Shown piece after piece: positions 7,188 through 17,295 of a stretch of 64,000 nucleotides of DNA; the stretch's first letter is position 1, and every line of letters begins with the position of its first letter. A program made the translations under genes and the position numbers. The notes under the pieces are model-generated. The model was not told the DNA's origin. It made no database searches and was given only the letters and a program-made list of their open reading frames with translations. Source of the stretch: Archangium gephyra (GTDB taxonomy: Bacteria > Myxococcota > Myxococcia > Myxococcales > Myxococcaceae); contig QFQP01000001.1 in the NCBI GenBank assembly GCA_003243425.1, positions 372,001 through 436,000 on the forward strand, given 5' to 3'.

Positions 7188-10100
7188 ATGGCAGAGAAGG
7201 AATCCACAGCCAGTACAACGAAAGTCGTCGGGCCCGAACTGCGGCTCGTGGATCGTCGTGCGTTCGTCGGCTTCCCCGAGCAGAAGCTCGCGCCCGGCGT
7301 GGTCATCACCGACTTCGCGCTCTCGATTCCCGACGTGACCTTCCCGATGAACCTCTCGGGCGGCGCGTCGAAGTACCAGAAGAAGAAGCTCGACTTCGGG
7401 TTCCTCGAGCTCTTCATCGACGCCGAGGTGCTGCAGCGCGAAGTGCGCACCGTGTCGGCGAAGCTGGCCGAGCTCGACGACGTGCGGCTGCACTTCCGCC
7501 CCGGTCACCTCGAGGTGCAGGCGCGGCTGCGTGGGCCCGAGCGTACGCCGGTGACCTTCAAGGTCGCCTTCGACGGTGATGGCGAGAAGCTGGCCGTCTA
7601 CCTGTACGACGTACGGCTCTATTCGTTCAGCGCCACGCCGGCCTCGCGCCTCGGCGCGCTGGTGAGTGAAGCGGTGAAGGGCCTGGGTGTGTTGCCCGAC
7701 GTCGAGCGTCGCGGCGCCAACGGCTTCACCACGCGCATTCTCCCCGAGCTCGTCGAGCAGGCCGCAGTGTCGCGCGGCTACAAGATGCCGTCGCTCGATC
7801 AAGCGCGGCTCGCCGAAGCGGTCGTGAATTCGAAGGGCGTGCGGCTGCGCTTCTCGTCGGGTGGTCTGCCGCCGCCGGGCGCACCTGATGAGGAACTGCT
7901 GCTCGCGCTCGAAGGGGCGCGCGCGTTCGCCGACGCCGAAGAGCTGCTCGCGCAGAACAAGCTGGCGCAGGCCCGCGAAGCCTACCTGCGGCTCGGTGAC
8001 GCGACCGAAGCGCACCCTTTCGCGGTCGAGCGGTTGTTGACGTTGTTGGTGGCCGACCTCCAGGCGCACGAGCTGGTGCTGGACATCGCGGCCTCGCTGC
8101 AGCGCCGGCGTGACCGTTCGGCGACCGCGCTGTGGGCCGAGGCCGTGGTGCGTGAGCGCCGTGGTGAATTCGCGCGCGCGTCCGAGCGGTACCTCGCGCT
8201 GTCGTCGCTGGCCCGCAAGAATCAGGAAGAAGCGGGCGCGTTCTTCGCTGCCGAAGCGGCTGCGCGCAGCTCGCGTGACAACTCGCCGCAGATGGCCGTG
8301 AAGGCGCTGCACGAGCTGCTCGGCCTCAAGCCGGATCACCTGCCGTCGCTCAAGGCCCTGGCGCGCGCGTCTGATCAGGCGAAGGACCGTGCCGGTGCCA
8401 TTCGTGCGTACCGTCGACTGGCAGCGCTCGCCCGTGATCCGGCCGATGCCGCCGATGCCCACGTTCAGCTCGCGCGGCTGTGTGCGCAGACCGAAGACGA
8501 TCTCGCCAGCGCGCGCCTGCATTGCGAAGCCGCGCTTCGTCTCGCGCCGGATCACCCCGAGGCGCTCTTCCAGCTGGGCGAGCTCTGCTACCGCTCGGGT
8601 GAGTGGCTGCGCGCCATCAAGGCCCTCGACCGTGTTCGCGAAGTGGCCATGGGCCGCCACGAAGTCGACCGTGTGGGCCGCGCCAACGTGCTCGCCGGCC
8701 TCGTCTGGGAAAACGGCCTCAAGCAGCCCGAGAACGCGCTGCTGCGCTTCCACGAAGCCGCCTCGCTGCTGCCCGGCGAACCCGAGCCTCACTACCTGTC
8801 GGCGCGCGTCGCCGAGTCGCTCGGCAAGCTGCAGGAAGCGGTCGCCGGCTACCAGCAGGCCGTCGAGCTCGCCGGCCCGGCGCCCCGCAACGAGGAGATT
8901 CGCAAGGCCGCGCACAGCTCGCACCACGCGCTGGCGCGACTGCTGAAGACGAAGCTGGGTGAACCCGCGCGCGCGCGCGAACACCTCGAGTCGGCCCTGT
9001 CGTTGGATCCGCAGGACCAGCTCGCGCTCGACGAGCTGCTGCCGTACTTCCGCGCGTCGGGCAAAGCCGCCGAGCTCGCCGATGCCTGCGAGAAGGCCGC
9101 CGCGGTCGTCGACGAACCGACGCGCCGCGCGGCGCTGTGGGCGGAAGCCGGCGAGCTGTACCGCGGCCGTCTCAACCAGCCCGACCGCGCCGAACGGCTG
9201 CTCAGCCAGGCGCTCGAGGCCGACCCGAAGAACCGGCTCGCGCTCGAAGGCATGCTGGCGCTCGCCGAGAGCAAGCGCGACGGCGGTCAGCTCACGCGGT
9301 GCCTGCAGGCGCTCGCGCAGCTCGCGGAAGACCCGAAGGAGCGCGTTCGTTACTACCGCCGGCTCATCGTCGCGGCGCGCGACCTCGCGTTCGACCTCGA
9401 CGCGGCCGTCAGCGCCGCGCGCGAAGTGCTGCGCATCGAGCCCGACGACTTGCCGGTGCTCGGTGAGCTCACCGCGCTCGAGCGTCGCCGCTCCGACATG
9501 GCCGGCCTGGCCTGGGCGCTCGAACAGCGCGCGCGGGTCGCTGAAAACGCGGGTGACAAGCGCCTGGCCGCCGCTGCGCTTCGTGAACTCAGCCAGGTGC
9601 TCGACCAGCGCCTGGGCCGCGCGGGCGAATCGCTCGTCGCCCTGGAAAAGGCCACGCGCCTCTTCCCCGACGTCAACGGGCTGCTCGAGCTCGCCACGTT
9701 GTCGCTGCGCCTCGAGCGCCCGCTCAACGCGCGCCGCGCCCTCGAAGACACGCTGGCGTTGTTGCCGCGTCACGCGCCTCCCGAGAAGCTCGCCGAAGTG
9801 CGTGCGCGGCTCGGCCGTGCGTGCGAGCAGCTCGGTGACAAGGACGCGGCGCGTGAGAACTACGCGCTCGCGTTCCCGCTGCGCCGCCTCGACGACGACC
9901 TCGCCGCGCGCCTCGAAGCGCTCTACGTCGAAGAGCGTGCGACGCGCGAGCTGACCGACCTCTGGGCTGCCCGCGCGCAGGCGCTGTTGCAGGCAGGTCG
10001 TGCGCAAGACGCCGCGCCCCTGTTCTTCAAGTCGGCGCAGCTGCAGCTCGAGAACGGCGACACGCAGGGCGCGATTCTCCGTCTCACCGCGGCGCTCGAT

Positions 10101-13100
10101 GCCGCGCCCACGGGCGCCAAGGCCGGCGAAGCGCTCGAGGCGATGGCGAAGCTCGAGATCGAGCGTGGCGCCGGCAACGAGGCCGCGCGCCTCTACGGGC
10201 GTCGCGCGATGCTGGCGACCGACCCACGGGAAGCCGCGCGCTGGTACTTCCGCGCCGCGACGCTCACCCGCGACACGCCGCGCGAGCAGCCCTTCATCGC
10301 GCAGGCCCTCGAGAAGGACCCCGGCTTCATCCCCGCGCGCTTCCGCCGCGCGGAGTTGATTGAGACGACGAATCCGCGTGAAGCGCTCGCCGACTTCGAA
10401 GCGGTGCTCAGCGCCGGGCCCGAAGCGCGCGACGAGACCGGCCTCGAGCTCGACGTCGCGGGCCTCACGCACCGCGCGGCGCTCGCGGCGCAGAAGGCCG
10501 GTCACTACGACGCGGCCCGCCGCCTGTTCTCGAAGTACGTCGCGCTCAAGCCCGACGATCTCGACGCGCACCTCGAGCTGGCCAGGCTGCACCGCCGCGC
10601 CGGCGCGCTCGAGCCGCTCATCGATCTCCTCGGCGAGCTGTGGCCGCGGCTCACCGGCACCATTCGTCACGAGACGCGCCGCGAGTACGCGGAGGGCGCA
10701 TTGTCGCTGGGCCGCACCGCCTCGGCGCTCGAGGCGCTGCGCGCCATGCTGGCCGACGAGCCGCACCACGAGTGGGCCGCGTCACGCCTGCTCGCGCTGC
10801 TGCCCAACGACGACACGCACCAGAGCGAGCGGCTCGAGCTCATCTCGCGGCTCATCACCAACGCGACGGGCGACGCGCGGGCAGAGCTGCTCACGCGCCG
10901 CGCCGAGCTGCACCGCGTGTCGGGCGATCTCATCTCGGCGCGGGGTGACCTCGCGGAGGCGTCGCGGCTCTCGACGAACCCGGTGCCGCTGCTCCGCGCG
11001 CTGGCCGAGCTCTCGCGCCAGTCGAACGACGAGGCCGCCGAGCTCGCCGCGCTCAAGCAGGTGCTGCAGCACGCGAGCACCGACCCGGTGGTCGTCACCG
11101 CCGCCGCCGAGCGGCTGGTCACCATCGCGCGCAACCGCGCGCTGGCCGACGACACGCCGCGCGCCATCGAGGCCTTCGAAGCGCTGGTGAAGTTGCCGCT
11201 GCCCGCCGCGGAGCGCACCGAAGCCTGGTTCGGCCTCGCGGAGGTCACCCGCAAGGCCGGCGACCCGAAGCGCGCCGAAGAAGCGCTGCTCGAGGCCTCG
11301 AAGCAGGGCCCCGTCGCGCGTCGCGTGCAGGCGCTGTTGGAGCGCGCCGACCTGCAGGACTCACGCGGCTTCATCGAAGGCGCCATCGAGTCGTGGTCGG
11401 GGGCCCTCGAGCTCGCGCCGCGGCACCCCGGCGCGACCGCCGGGCTCATCGGTGCGCTGCGCCGCTCGTCCGACTGGGAAGGCCTCGCGGAGGTGCTCGC
11501 GGACGAGGCCGCGCACCTGCCGAAGCAGCAGTCGGTGCCGCTCTACGTCGAGCTCGCGTCGCTGTACCTGGACAAGCTCGACGCTGCGGGCCCCGGCGAA
11601 GCGGCGCTGCGTCGCATCGTCGCCATCGACGAAGCCGACGTGCCCGCGCGCCGCCGTCTCGCCGCGCTCGTTTCCGCGCGTGGTGACTACGCCTCCGCCA
11701 TCGAGCTGCTCGAAGAAGCGTCGGCGCACCTGCCCGAAGCCGAGGCTGCTGCCGTGCTGCGTGAAGCCGCGGCGCTCGCCGATACGCTCGAAGACTCGAG
11801 GAACGCGCTGCGCCTCATGCGTCGTGCCCACGCGCTGCAGGCCGCGACGGGCGAAGACCTCCAGCGCCTCGCCGATTCGCTCTATCTGCACGGCGGCATT
11901 CGCGAGGCGCTCCCGCTGCAGCGCACGCTCGCCGGCACGTTGTCGTTCCACGAGTCGCCCGACGTGGCCGAGCGCGTGTGGCTGCGGCTGGCCGAGCTCG
12001 CCGAGCAGGTGGGCGACGTGGCGCTGGCCGAGTCGACGCTGCGCCGCGTGGTGACCGAGCGCCCGCTCAATGGTCAGGCCGTCGAACGGCTCGCCGCGCT
12101 CGTTTCGCGGAGCGACGTGCGTGCCGGCTTCGAGCTGCGCGCGCGCTGGGCCGAGACGCTCTCGAAGTCGCCGCGCACCTCCGAGCTGCTGCTGGCGCTC
12201 GCGCGTGAAGCGAACGCCGCGCACGGTGACACGCACGCCGCCTCGCGCCTCTACCTGAAGTCGGCGGAGGCGGCCGACGACGCGCTGCCGATCCGCCTCG
12301 AGCACGCCGAGCTGCTGCGCGCCAGCGGCCGCACCGCCGAGCTGATGAACGAGCTGCAGGAGATCGCCCAGCTCCAGCTCACCGCGGGCGAGCTCGACGG
12401 TGCGCTCGACGCGTGGGGCGAAGAGGCGCGCCTCGCCGAGGGCTCTGGCCGCATCGACGATGCGCTGCGCACCTTGTCGGCGATGGCCGACCTCTGCGCC
12501 GAAGAAGGCCGCACGCGCGAGGCCGGTCAGCAGCTCATTCACCGCGGCGAGCTGCTGCGCGACTCGAAGCTCGACCTCACCGGCGCCGCCGCTGCGTTCG
12601 AGCGCGCGTGGGAGTTCACGCCGTCGCTCGCGCTGGCTCGCGAAGGTCTGGCGCTCGCGCGCCGCCGCAGCGATCGCGAGTCTGAAATCGACTGGCAGGA
12701 GCGGGTGCTGCCCTTGCTCGGCTCCTCGACCGAGCAGGCCGTGGCGTTCGTGCAGCTGGCGCGGCTGCACCTCGGGCTCACCGCCGAAGGCAGCGGCGAT
12801 GTGGCGTCGGCGCCGATGCTCGCGCCCGACCAGGCCGAAGCGGCCCTGCAGCAGGCGCTGCAGCGCATGCCGGGCCTCGGTGAAGCCGAACAGCTCTACC
12901 TGGGGCTGCTCGAGCGCCAGGACCGCGTGGGCGACGTCGCCGCGTACTACGAAGCCGCGGCGCTCCGTTCGCACGACTCGGCGCAGCGCGCCGAGCTGCT
13001 GCTCAAGGCCGCCTCGCTCTACAAGGACAAGGCCGGTCGTCCGCACGACGCCGCCGCCGCGTTGCTCGCCGCGCGCGCCGCCAACCCCGACGACCTCACG

Positions 13101-16100
13101 CTCACCGCGCGCGTGGCCGACCTGCTGCTCGAGCTCGGGCACCGCCAGGACGCGGCCGACTTCGACGCCGTGCTGCTCGCCGCAGACCCGATGCACGCGT
13201 CGTTCGAGCGTCACGTGGCGTGGCTGCAGGAATCGGGCGACGACCTGTCTCTGGCCGCGGTGCTCTCTCGCCGCGCCGAGCTGACGCAGGGCGAACTTTC
13301 CGCGCAGCTGTGGCTCGACGCCGCCGCTGCGTTCCGCCGCGCCGGTGCCGTGGAGCGCGCGCAGGTCTGCGAAGCGCAGGCCTTCGAAGCGGCGCCCGCG
13401 AACCGTGAGGCGTTCCAGTCGCTGCTCGAGCAGGCCGAAGGTGATTCGCGCCGTCAGGCCGAGCTGCTCTCGCTGCGTGCGTCGGCGGTTCCGGGCGAGG
13501 CCTCGACGTTGCTCAAGCAGCGCGCGCAGCTCCTCGCCAGGGGCGAACCGCTGCTCTCCGCCGCCGCGTGGGACGAGTACCTCGCGCTCGTGCCCGACGA
13601 TCTCGACGCGCTCGAAGCGCGGGCCACGCTCGCGGCCGATGGTGGCGGCGCGCGTGCGTCGCAGCCGTTCGATCGCCGCCTCGTGCAGCTGGCCGACGCG
13701 ACGCTGCCGCCGGCCACCCGCCTGGTGGTGTGGACGCGGCTGGGCCGCGCCGCCGCCGAGTCGCAGGCGTGGCACGACGCGGTCGACGCCTTCGAAGCCG
13801 CGTACGCCATCGAGCCTGACTCCGAGCGCGGCCGCGAGGCGCTCTCGATGCTCAACGAGGCCTACGGGCACCTCGGCGACGCGAACGGCCAGTACCGCAC
13901 CACGATGCGGCTGGCGGCGACCGCGAAGGGTGAAGAAGCCGAAGCGCTGCACCGTCGCGCGCTCTCGCTCGTCGAGCCGGAGCAGGCGCAGGACGCGCTC
14001 GAATGGTTGCTGACGCGCCACCCGGGTGACGAGGGGCTCTACGACAAGGCGAAGCAGGCGTACGTGGCGCAGGGCCGCCTCGGTGAGCTGGTCGCCGTGC
14101 ATGAGCGGTTCGCCGCGGCCACCGGCGGCAACGCGGCGACGCGCGCGCTCATGGCCGCCGCCGACCTCGTCGAGCGTGAGCTCGGAGAAGGGCAGCGCGC
14201 CTACGAGCTGCGTCAGGCGGCGTACGAGGCCGACCCCAGCGATCTCGGCGCTGCCGAGGCCGTGCTGGCCGAAGCGCGCAGCCGCGGTGACGTCGACCGC
14301 ACCGAGCAGCTGCTGGTTCGTCTCGCGGTCTCGACGCCTGATGATCAGCGCGCTGCCGAGCTGAAGCTCGAGCTCGCCGCGTCGTTCGAGAAGCGCGAGC
14401 AGTGGGTCGCCGCGCGCACGCCGCTCGAGTCCATCCGCCGGTTGGGTGCCTCGGCCCCCGGCTACGGTGAAGCGCTCGTGGCGCTCGAGCGCATCGCCAG
14501 CCGCCTCGGCGATCGTGAAGCCCTCGCCAGCATCCAGCTCGATTCCGCGGCGTTGCTCGGCGCCCAGGACCGCGCCCGTCGCCTGCTCGAAGCGGCGGCC
14601 AACTTCCGCGAGGTGGGTCAGGTCGATCGCGCCATCGCGCTCACCCGCGAATCGCTCGCCGCGCGTCCCTCGCGCGAAGGCTTCACGCTGCTCGTCGAGC
14701 TCGCGCGCTCCACCAACCGTCACGACGAGCTGGCCCGCGCGCTGACCCAGCTGGCGGAGCAGACCGAAGGCGCCGGCCGCGCGGCGATGCTGCTGCAGGC
14801 GCTCGAAGCGTGGCGCGAAGGCGGCAACCTCGAAGCCGCGCGCGACGTGCTCGAGCGCGTGCTCCGTGAGGCGCCCGGGGTCGTTTCGCCGACCGACGCT
14901 GGCCGTCGTTTCCTCGAGCTCGAAGCCGCGCAGCGCGCGCTGGAGGTGGCCTTCACGCCCGCGTTGCGCGGCGGTCGTTTCGACGAGGCGGTCTCGCTCG
15001 CGGAGGCCGCGCACGACACCCAGAAGCTCCGCGAAGCGCTGCGCGCGCAGGCCGAGGCCTCGCCCGATTCTCCGGCCGCCGAGCGCTACCTGACGATGCT
15101 CCGTGACGCGCGCGACGTGCAGGCGCTGCGCGCGTTCGCCACCGCCGCGCCGTCGCGTTCGACCGGGCTGCTCATCGACCTCGCCATCGACTTCAAGCAG
15201 CTCGATGAAGTCGAACCGCTCGTCGAAGGTGGCGCCGCCATTCCGCTGCTGCAGCGCGCGCTCGAGGTGAACGCGGTCGAGGTGCTCGTCGCGTTGCTGG
15301 CGCACGAAGCCGAGCTGCCTGCCGAGCGCCGTGAATCACTCTTCAAGGCCGTGGCCGACCTCGTGCCGGCGCGCCGCGCGCCCATGTTGCGCGCGCTGGC
15401 CACGTTGTTCCGCGACGAGAACCGGTTCCAGGAGTCGCATGACGCGCTGCTCGCGCTCGCGCCGTTGGAGCCGTCGCCGTCGGCGCGCGCGGTGTTGCAC
15501 GTCGAGCGCGGCGGGCTGTTGCTCCACAAGCTGGGTGAGCCGCAGCTCGCGCAGGCCGCCTACGAACGCGCGCTGGTCGAAGACAGCAGCCAGCTGGCCG
15601 CCGTGCGCGAGCTGGTCGCGCTCTACCGCGACGGTGACGCCGGCCGCTTCGCGTCGATGGTCGAGCGGCTGGTCGACCTCGCGGGTGAAGAGGCCGGTGT
15701 GCGTTGGCGCGCGCCGCTGGCCAACGCCTACGAGCAGCTCGGCCGCACGAAAGACGCGTACACGCTGCTGGGCCAGCTCGACGAGACGCCGGAGCTCATT
15801 GCCCGTCGCGTGAAGCTCGCCGAGCAGCTCGGGCTCACCGGTGAAGCGTTCGCGCTCTCGGAGAAGGTGGCCGACTCGCGCGAAGAGTTCGAGCGCATTC
15901 TCGAGGGCTACCTGCGCACCGAGCTGGTGCCGTTCGCGGTGCGCCTCGGCTCGAAGCTGCTCGACGAGGCGCCGCTGCCGCCCGCGCTGTTGCGGCTGCT
16001 GGCGGAGCGTCTGGCGCCGACCACGCAGGGCGCGTCGTTATCGGTGCGCGCGTGGCCCAGGCTGCTCGCCGAGTCGGTCACCGACGTCGACGGGTGGACG

Positions 16101-16700
16101 TTGTTCGCCGAAGCGCTGCGCCTCGTGGGCCGTGAGAGCGACGCCACGCTGGCCGATGGTTTCGGCGCCGCGCTCTCGGGCACTGCCTCGGCGGCGCCGG
16201 CCGTCAAGCCGCGCTCGCTGCCGTGGAGCTTCGGCTTCGTCGCCGCGCCTGCGACGGCGCTGCCCGTCACCGAAGACTCGATGCCGCGCCTGAACACGGT
16301 GCTCCGCGCGGCGCTCTCGGGCTTCGAAGCCGACGTGCCGGTGTCACTCGACGTGCAGGGTGGCGTCGAAGCGTGGCTGGCTGAATCGCAGCTCGTGCTG
16401 GGCGCCGGGGCGCTCACGGTCTTCGGCCAGGCCGAGCTGCCTGCGCTCATCGCCTTCGCGCTGGCGCTCGGCGAGACGGGCGCTGCGTTGCGCGCGCTCG
16501 CGCCGGTGCCCGACTTCGCCGACGCGGCCGTGCGCGCGTTCAAGGCGTACCCTGCGTCGCTCGCCATGGCCCGCGTCATCGCGCACCTCGACGACTCGGT
16601 GCGCGGTGGTGACCCGCGGCGCGTCGACCTCGCCCACGTGTTGCGTGGCAGCGCGGCGTTCCGCGCCGTGGCGCTCGCGGCCCTCGAGTCGCTCGGATGA
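7188..16700 (+). CDS. giant tetratricopeptide-repeat protein, 3170 residues
   Basis: One uninterrupted 9.5 kb frame. Residues about 1-215 form a non-repeat beta-rich region (LRLVDRRAFVGF, FGFLELFIDAEVLQ, VTFKVAFDGDGEKL) that I cannot assign. From about 240 to the end the protein is Ala/Leu/Glu/Arg-rich helical repeat with recognisable TPR units, such as APDHPEALFQLGELCYRSGEW and LEADPKNRLALEGM. No signal peptide, transmembrane helix or catalytic motif was found, so a cytoplasmic scaffold is likely. It heads an operon: its TGA overlaps the next ATG, and queC, a dipeptidase and DUF2378 follow with little or no spacing. The partner is unknown. Confidence 0.9.
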   Translation: MAEKESTASTTKVVGPELRLVDRRAFVGFPEQKLAPGVVITDFALSIPDVTFPMNLSGGASKYQKKKLDFGFLELFIDAEVLQREVRTVSAKLAELDDVRLHFRPGHLEVQARLRGPERTPVTFKVAFDGDGEKLAVYLYDVRLYSFSATPASRLGALVSEAVKGLGVLPDVERRGANGFTTRILPELVEQAAVSRGYKMPSLDQARLAEAVVNSKGVRLRFSSGGLPPPGAPDEELLLALEGARAFADAEELLAQNKLAQAREAYLRLGDATEAHPFAVERLLTLLVADLQAHELVLDIAASLQRRRDRSATALWAEAVVRERRGEFARASERYLALSSLARKNQEEAGAFFAAEAAARSSRDNSPQMAVKALHELLGLKPDHLPSLKALARASDQAKDRAGAIRAYRRLAALARDPADAADAHVQLARLCAQTEDDLASARLHCEAALRLAPDHPEALFQLGELCYRSGEWLRAIKALDRVREVAMGRHEVDRVGRANVLAGLVWENGLKQPENALLRFHEAASLLPGEPEPHYLSARVAESLGKLQEAVAGYQQAVELAGPAPRNEEIRKAAHSSHHALARLLKTKLGEPARAREHLESALSLDPQDQLALDELLPYFRASGKAAELADACEKAAAVVDEPTRRAALWAEAGELYRGRLNQPDRAERLLSQALEADPKNRLALEGMLALAESKRDGGQLTRCLQALAQLAEDPKERVRYYRRLIVAARDLAFDLDAAVSAAREVLRIEPDDLPVLGELTALERRRSDMAGLAWALEQRARVAENAGDKRLAAAALRELSQVLDQRLGRAGESLVALEKATRLFPDVNGLLELATLSLRLERPLNARRALEDTLALLPRHAPPEKLAEVRARLGRACEQLGDKDAARENYALAFPLRRLDDDLAARLEALYVEERATRELTDLWAARAQALLQAGRAQDAAPLFFKSAQLQLENGDTQGAILRLTAALDAAPTGAKAGEALEAMAKLEIERGAGNEAARLYGRRAMLATDPREAARWYFRAATLTRDTPREQPFIAQALEKDPGFIPARFRRAELIETTNPREALADFEAVLSAGPEARDETGLELDVAGLTHRAALAAQKAGHYDAARRLFSKYVALKPDDLDAHLELARLHRRAGALEPLIDLLGELWPRLTGTIRHETRREYAEGALSLGRTASALEALRAMLADEPHHEWAASRLLALLPNDDTHQSERLELISRLITNATGDARAELLTRRAELHRVSGDLISARGDLAEASRLSTNPVPLLRALAELSRQSNDEAAELAALKQVLQHASTDPVVVTAAAERLVTIARNRALADDTPRAIEAFEALVKLPLPAAERTEAWFGLAEVTRKAGDPKRAEEALLEASKQGPVARRVQALLERADLQDSRGFIEGAIESWSGALELAPRHPGATAGLIGALRRSSDWEGLAEVLADEAAHLPKQQSVPLYVELASLYLDKLDAAGPGEAALRRIVAIDEADVPARRRLAALVSARGDYASAIELLEEASAHLPEAEAAAVLREAAALADTLEDSRNALRLMRRAHALQAATGEDLQRLADSLYLHGGIREALPLQRTLAGTLSFHESPDVAERVWLRLAELAEQVGDVALAESTLRRVVTERPLNGQAVERLAALVSRSDVRAGFELRARWAETLSKSPRTSELLLALAREANAAHGDTHAASRLYLKSAEAADDALPIRLEHAELLRASGRTAELMNELQEIAQLQLTAGELDGALDAWGEEARLAEGSGRIDDALRTLSAMADLCAEEGRTREAGQQLIHRGELLRDSKLDLTGAAAAFERAWEFTPSLALAREGLALARRRSDRESEIDWQERVLPLLGSSTEQAVAFVQLARLHLGLTAEGSGDVASAPMLAPDQAEAALQQALQRMPGLGEAEQLYLGLLERQDRVGDVAAYYEAAALRSHDSAQRAELLLKAASLYKDKAGRPHDAAAALLAARAANPDDLTLTARVADLLLELGHRQDAADFDAVLLAADPMHASFERHVAWLQESGDDLSLAAVLSRRAELTQGELSAQLWLDAAAAFRRAGAVERAQVCEAQAFEAAPANREAFQSLLEQAEGDSRRQAELLSLRASAVPGEASTLLKQRAQLLARGEPLLSAAAWDEYLALVPDDLDALEARATLAADGGGARASQPFDRRLVQLADATLPPATRLVVWTRLGRAAAESQAWHDAVDAFEAAYAIEPDSERGREALSMLNEAYGHLGDANGQYRTTMRLAATAKGEEAEALHRRALSLVEPEQAQDALEWLLTRHPGDEGLYDKAKQAYVAQGRLGELVAVHERFAAATGGNAATRALMAAADLVERELGEGQRAYELRQAAYEADPSDLGAAEAVLAEARSRGDVDRTEQLLVRLAVSTPDDQRAAELKLELAASFEKREQWVAARTPLESIRRLGASAPGYGEALVALERIASRLGDREALASIQLDSAALLGAQDRARRLLEAAANFREVGQVDRAIALTRESLAARPSREGFTLLVELARSTNRHDELARALTQLAEQTEGAGRAAMLLQALEAWREGGNLEAARDVLERVLREAPGVVSPTDAGRRFLELEAAQRALEVAFTPALRGGRFDEAVSLAEAAHDTQKLREALRAQAEASPDSPAAERYLTMLRDARDVQALRAFATAAPSRSTGLLIDLAIDFKQLDEVEPLVEGGAAIPLLQRALEVNAVEVLVALLAHEAELPAERRESLFKAVADLVPARRAPMLRALATLFRDENRFQESHDALLALAPLEPSPSARAVLHVERGGLLLHKLGEPQLAQAAYERALVEDSSQLAAVRELVALYRDGDAGRFASMVERLVDLAGEEAGVRWRAPLANAYEQLGRTKDAYTLLGQLDETPELIARRVKLAEQLGLTGEAFALSEKVADSREEFERILEGYLRTELVPFAVRLGSKLLDEAPLPPALLRLLAERLAPTTQGASLSVRAWPRLLAESVTDVDGWTLFAEALRLVGRESDATLADGFGAALSGTASAAPAVKPRSLPWSFGFVAAPATALPVTEDSMPRLNTVLRAALSGFEADVPVSLDVQGGVEAWLAESQLVLGAGALTVFGQAELPALIAFALALGETGAALRALAPVPDFADAAVRAFKAYPASLAMARVIAHLDDSVRGGDPRRVDLAHVLRGSAAFRAVALAALESLG

Positions 16701-17281
16701 AGCACGTCGCCGCGATGGCGGTGTGCTGCCTCGCTGCGTGTGCGCGCACGCCTCCGCCCGGGGAGCCCATGGGCAGCTGGAACGTGCAGCTCGTGCCCAT
16801 CGACGGGCAGTGCGCCGTCACCGAGGTGAGCGGTGACGCGTTCAGCTTCGACCTGGTGCTCACGCGCGACCCCGAGACCGACGCCGCATGGGTGACGCTC
16901 AACAACTACACGCGCACCGCCACCTTCGACGGTCAGTACTTCTCGAGCGAAGGTGAAGCGGCGCGCGTGTTCAACCAGTGCTCGCAGTGCAGCGTGCGCA
17001 TGGTCGAGACCATGAACTTCGCGGTGCTGAGCCGCTCGCAGTTCAACGCCCTGATGAGCGTGTGCCCGCTCGAGCCGCTCGACGGAGGGGTGCCGGCGCC
17101 GAACGAAGACGCGGGCATCACCGCGCCGTCGCGAACCGACCAGGGCTTCGACGGCGTACGCCTGTGCGGCGAGCTGGTGATGACGCTGCGCTCGGTGAAC
17201 TCCGACGACGAGACCACCGACTGCGCGTCTGATTGCCAGGGTTGCACGGTGCGCTACCAGTTGCAGGGCGGTCGCCGCTGA
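16697..17281 (+). CDS. small lipoprotein, unknown function
   Basis: A 194-residue protein that starts with MKHVAAMAVCCLAACA, a short lipoprotein signal with the modified Cys near residue 15. The rest is a mixed beta domain with two Cys pairs (CSQCS and CASDCQGC) likely to form disulfides outside the cytoplasm, plus a Gly/Pro/Asp-rich loop around residues 130-150. No family is recognised. The ATG overlaps the stop of the giant TPR gene (ATGA), so the pair is translationally coupled. That suggests this envelope protein and the TPR scaffold are made together. Confidence 0.75.
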   Translation: MKHVAAMAVCCLAACARTPPPGEPMGSWNVQLVPIDGQCAVTEVSGDAFSFDLVLTRDPETDAAWVTLNNYTRTATFDGQYFSSEGEAARVFNQCSQCSVRMVETMNFAVLSRSQFNALMSVCPLEPLDGGVPAPNEDAGITAPSRTDQGFDGVRLCGELVMTLRSVNSDDETTDCASDCQGCTVRYQLQGGRR

Positions 17282-17295
17282 CGCAAAGCAGGCAC

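Noticed and set aside
7173..10769. Minus-strand open frame of 1198 codons inside the giant TPR gene
   Set aside because: It is extremely Arg/Gly/Ala-rich, has no ribosome site or family motifs, and lies opposite a gene with clear TPR repeats. High GC and codon bias keep the antisense frame open.
11361..15305. Second minus-strand open frame of 1314 codons inside the same gene
   Set aside because: Same artefact: composition follows the reverse of the TPR codons and no domain is present.
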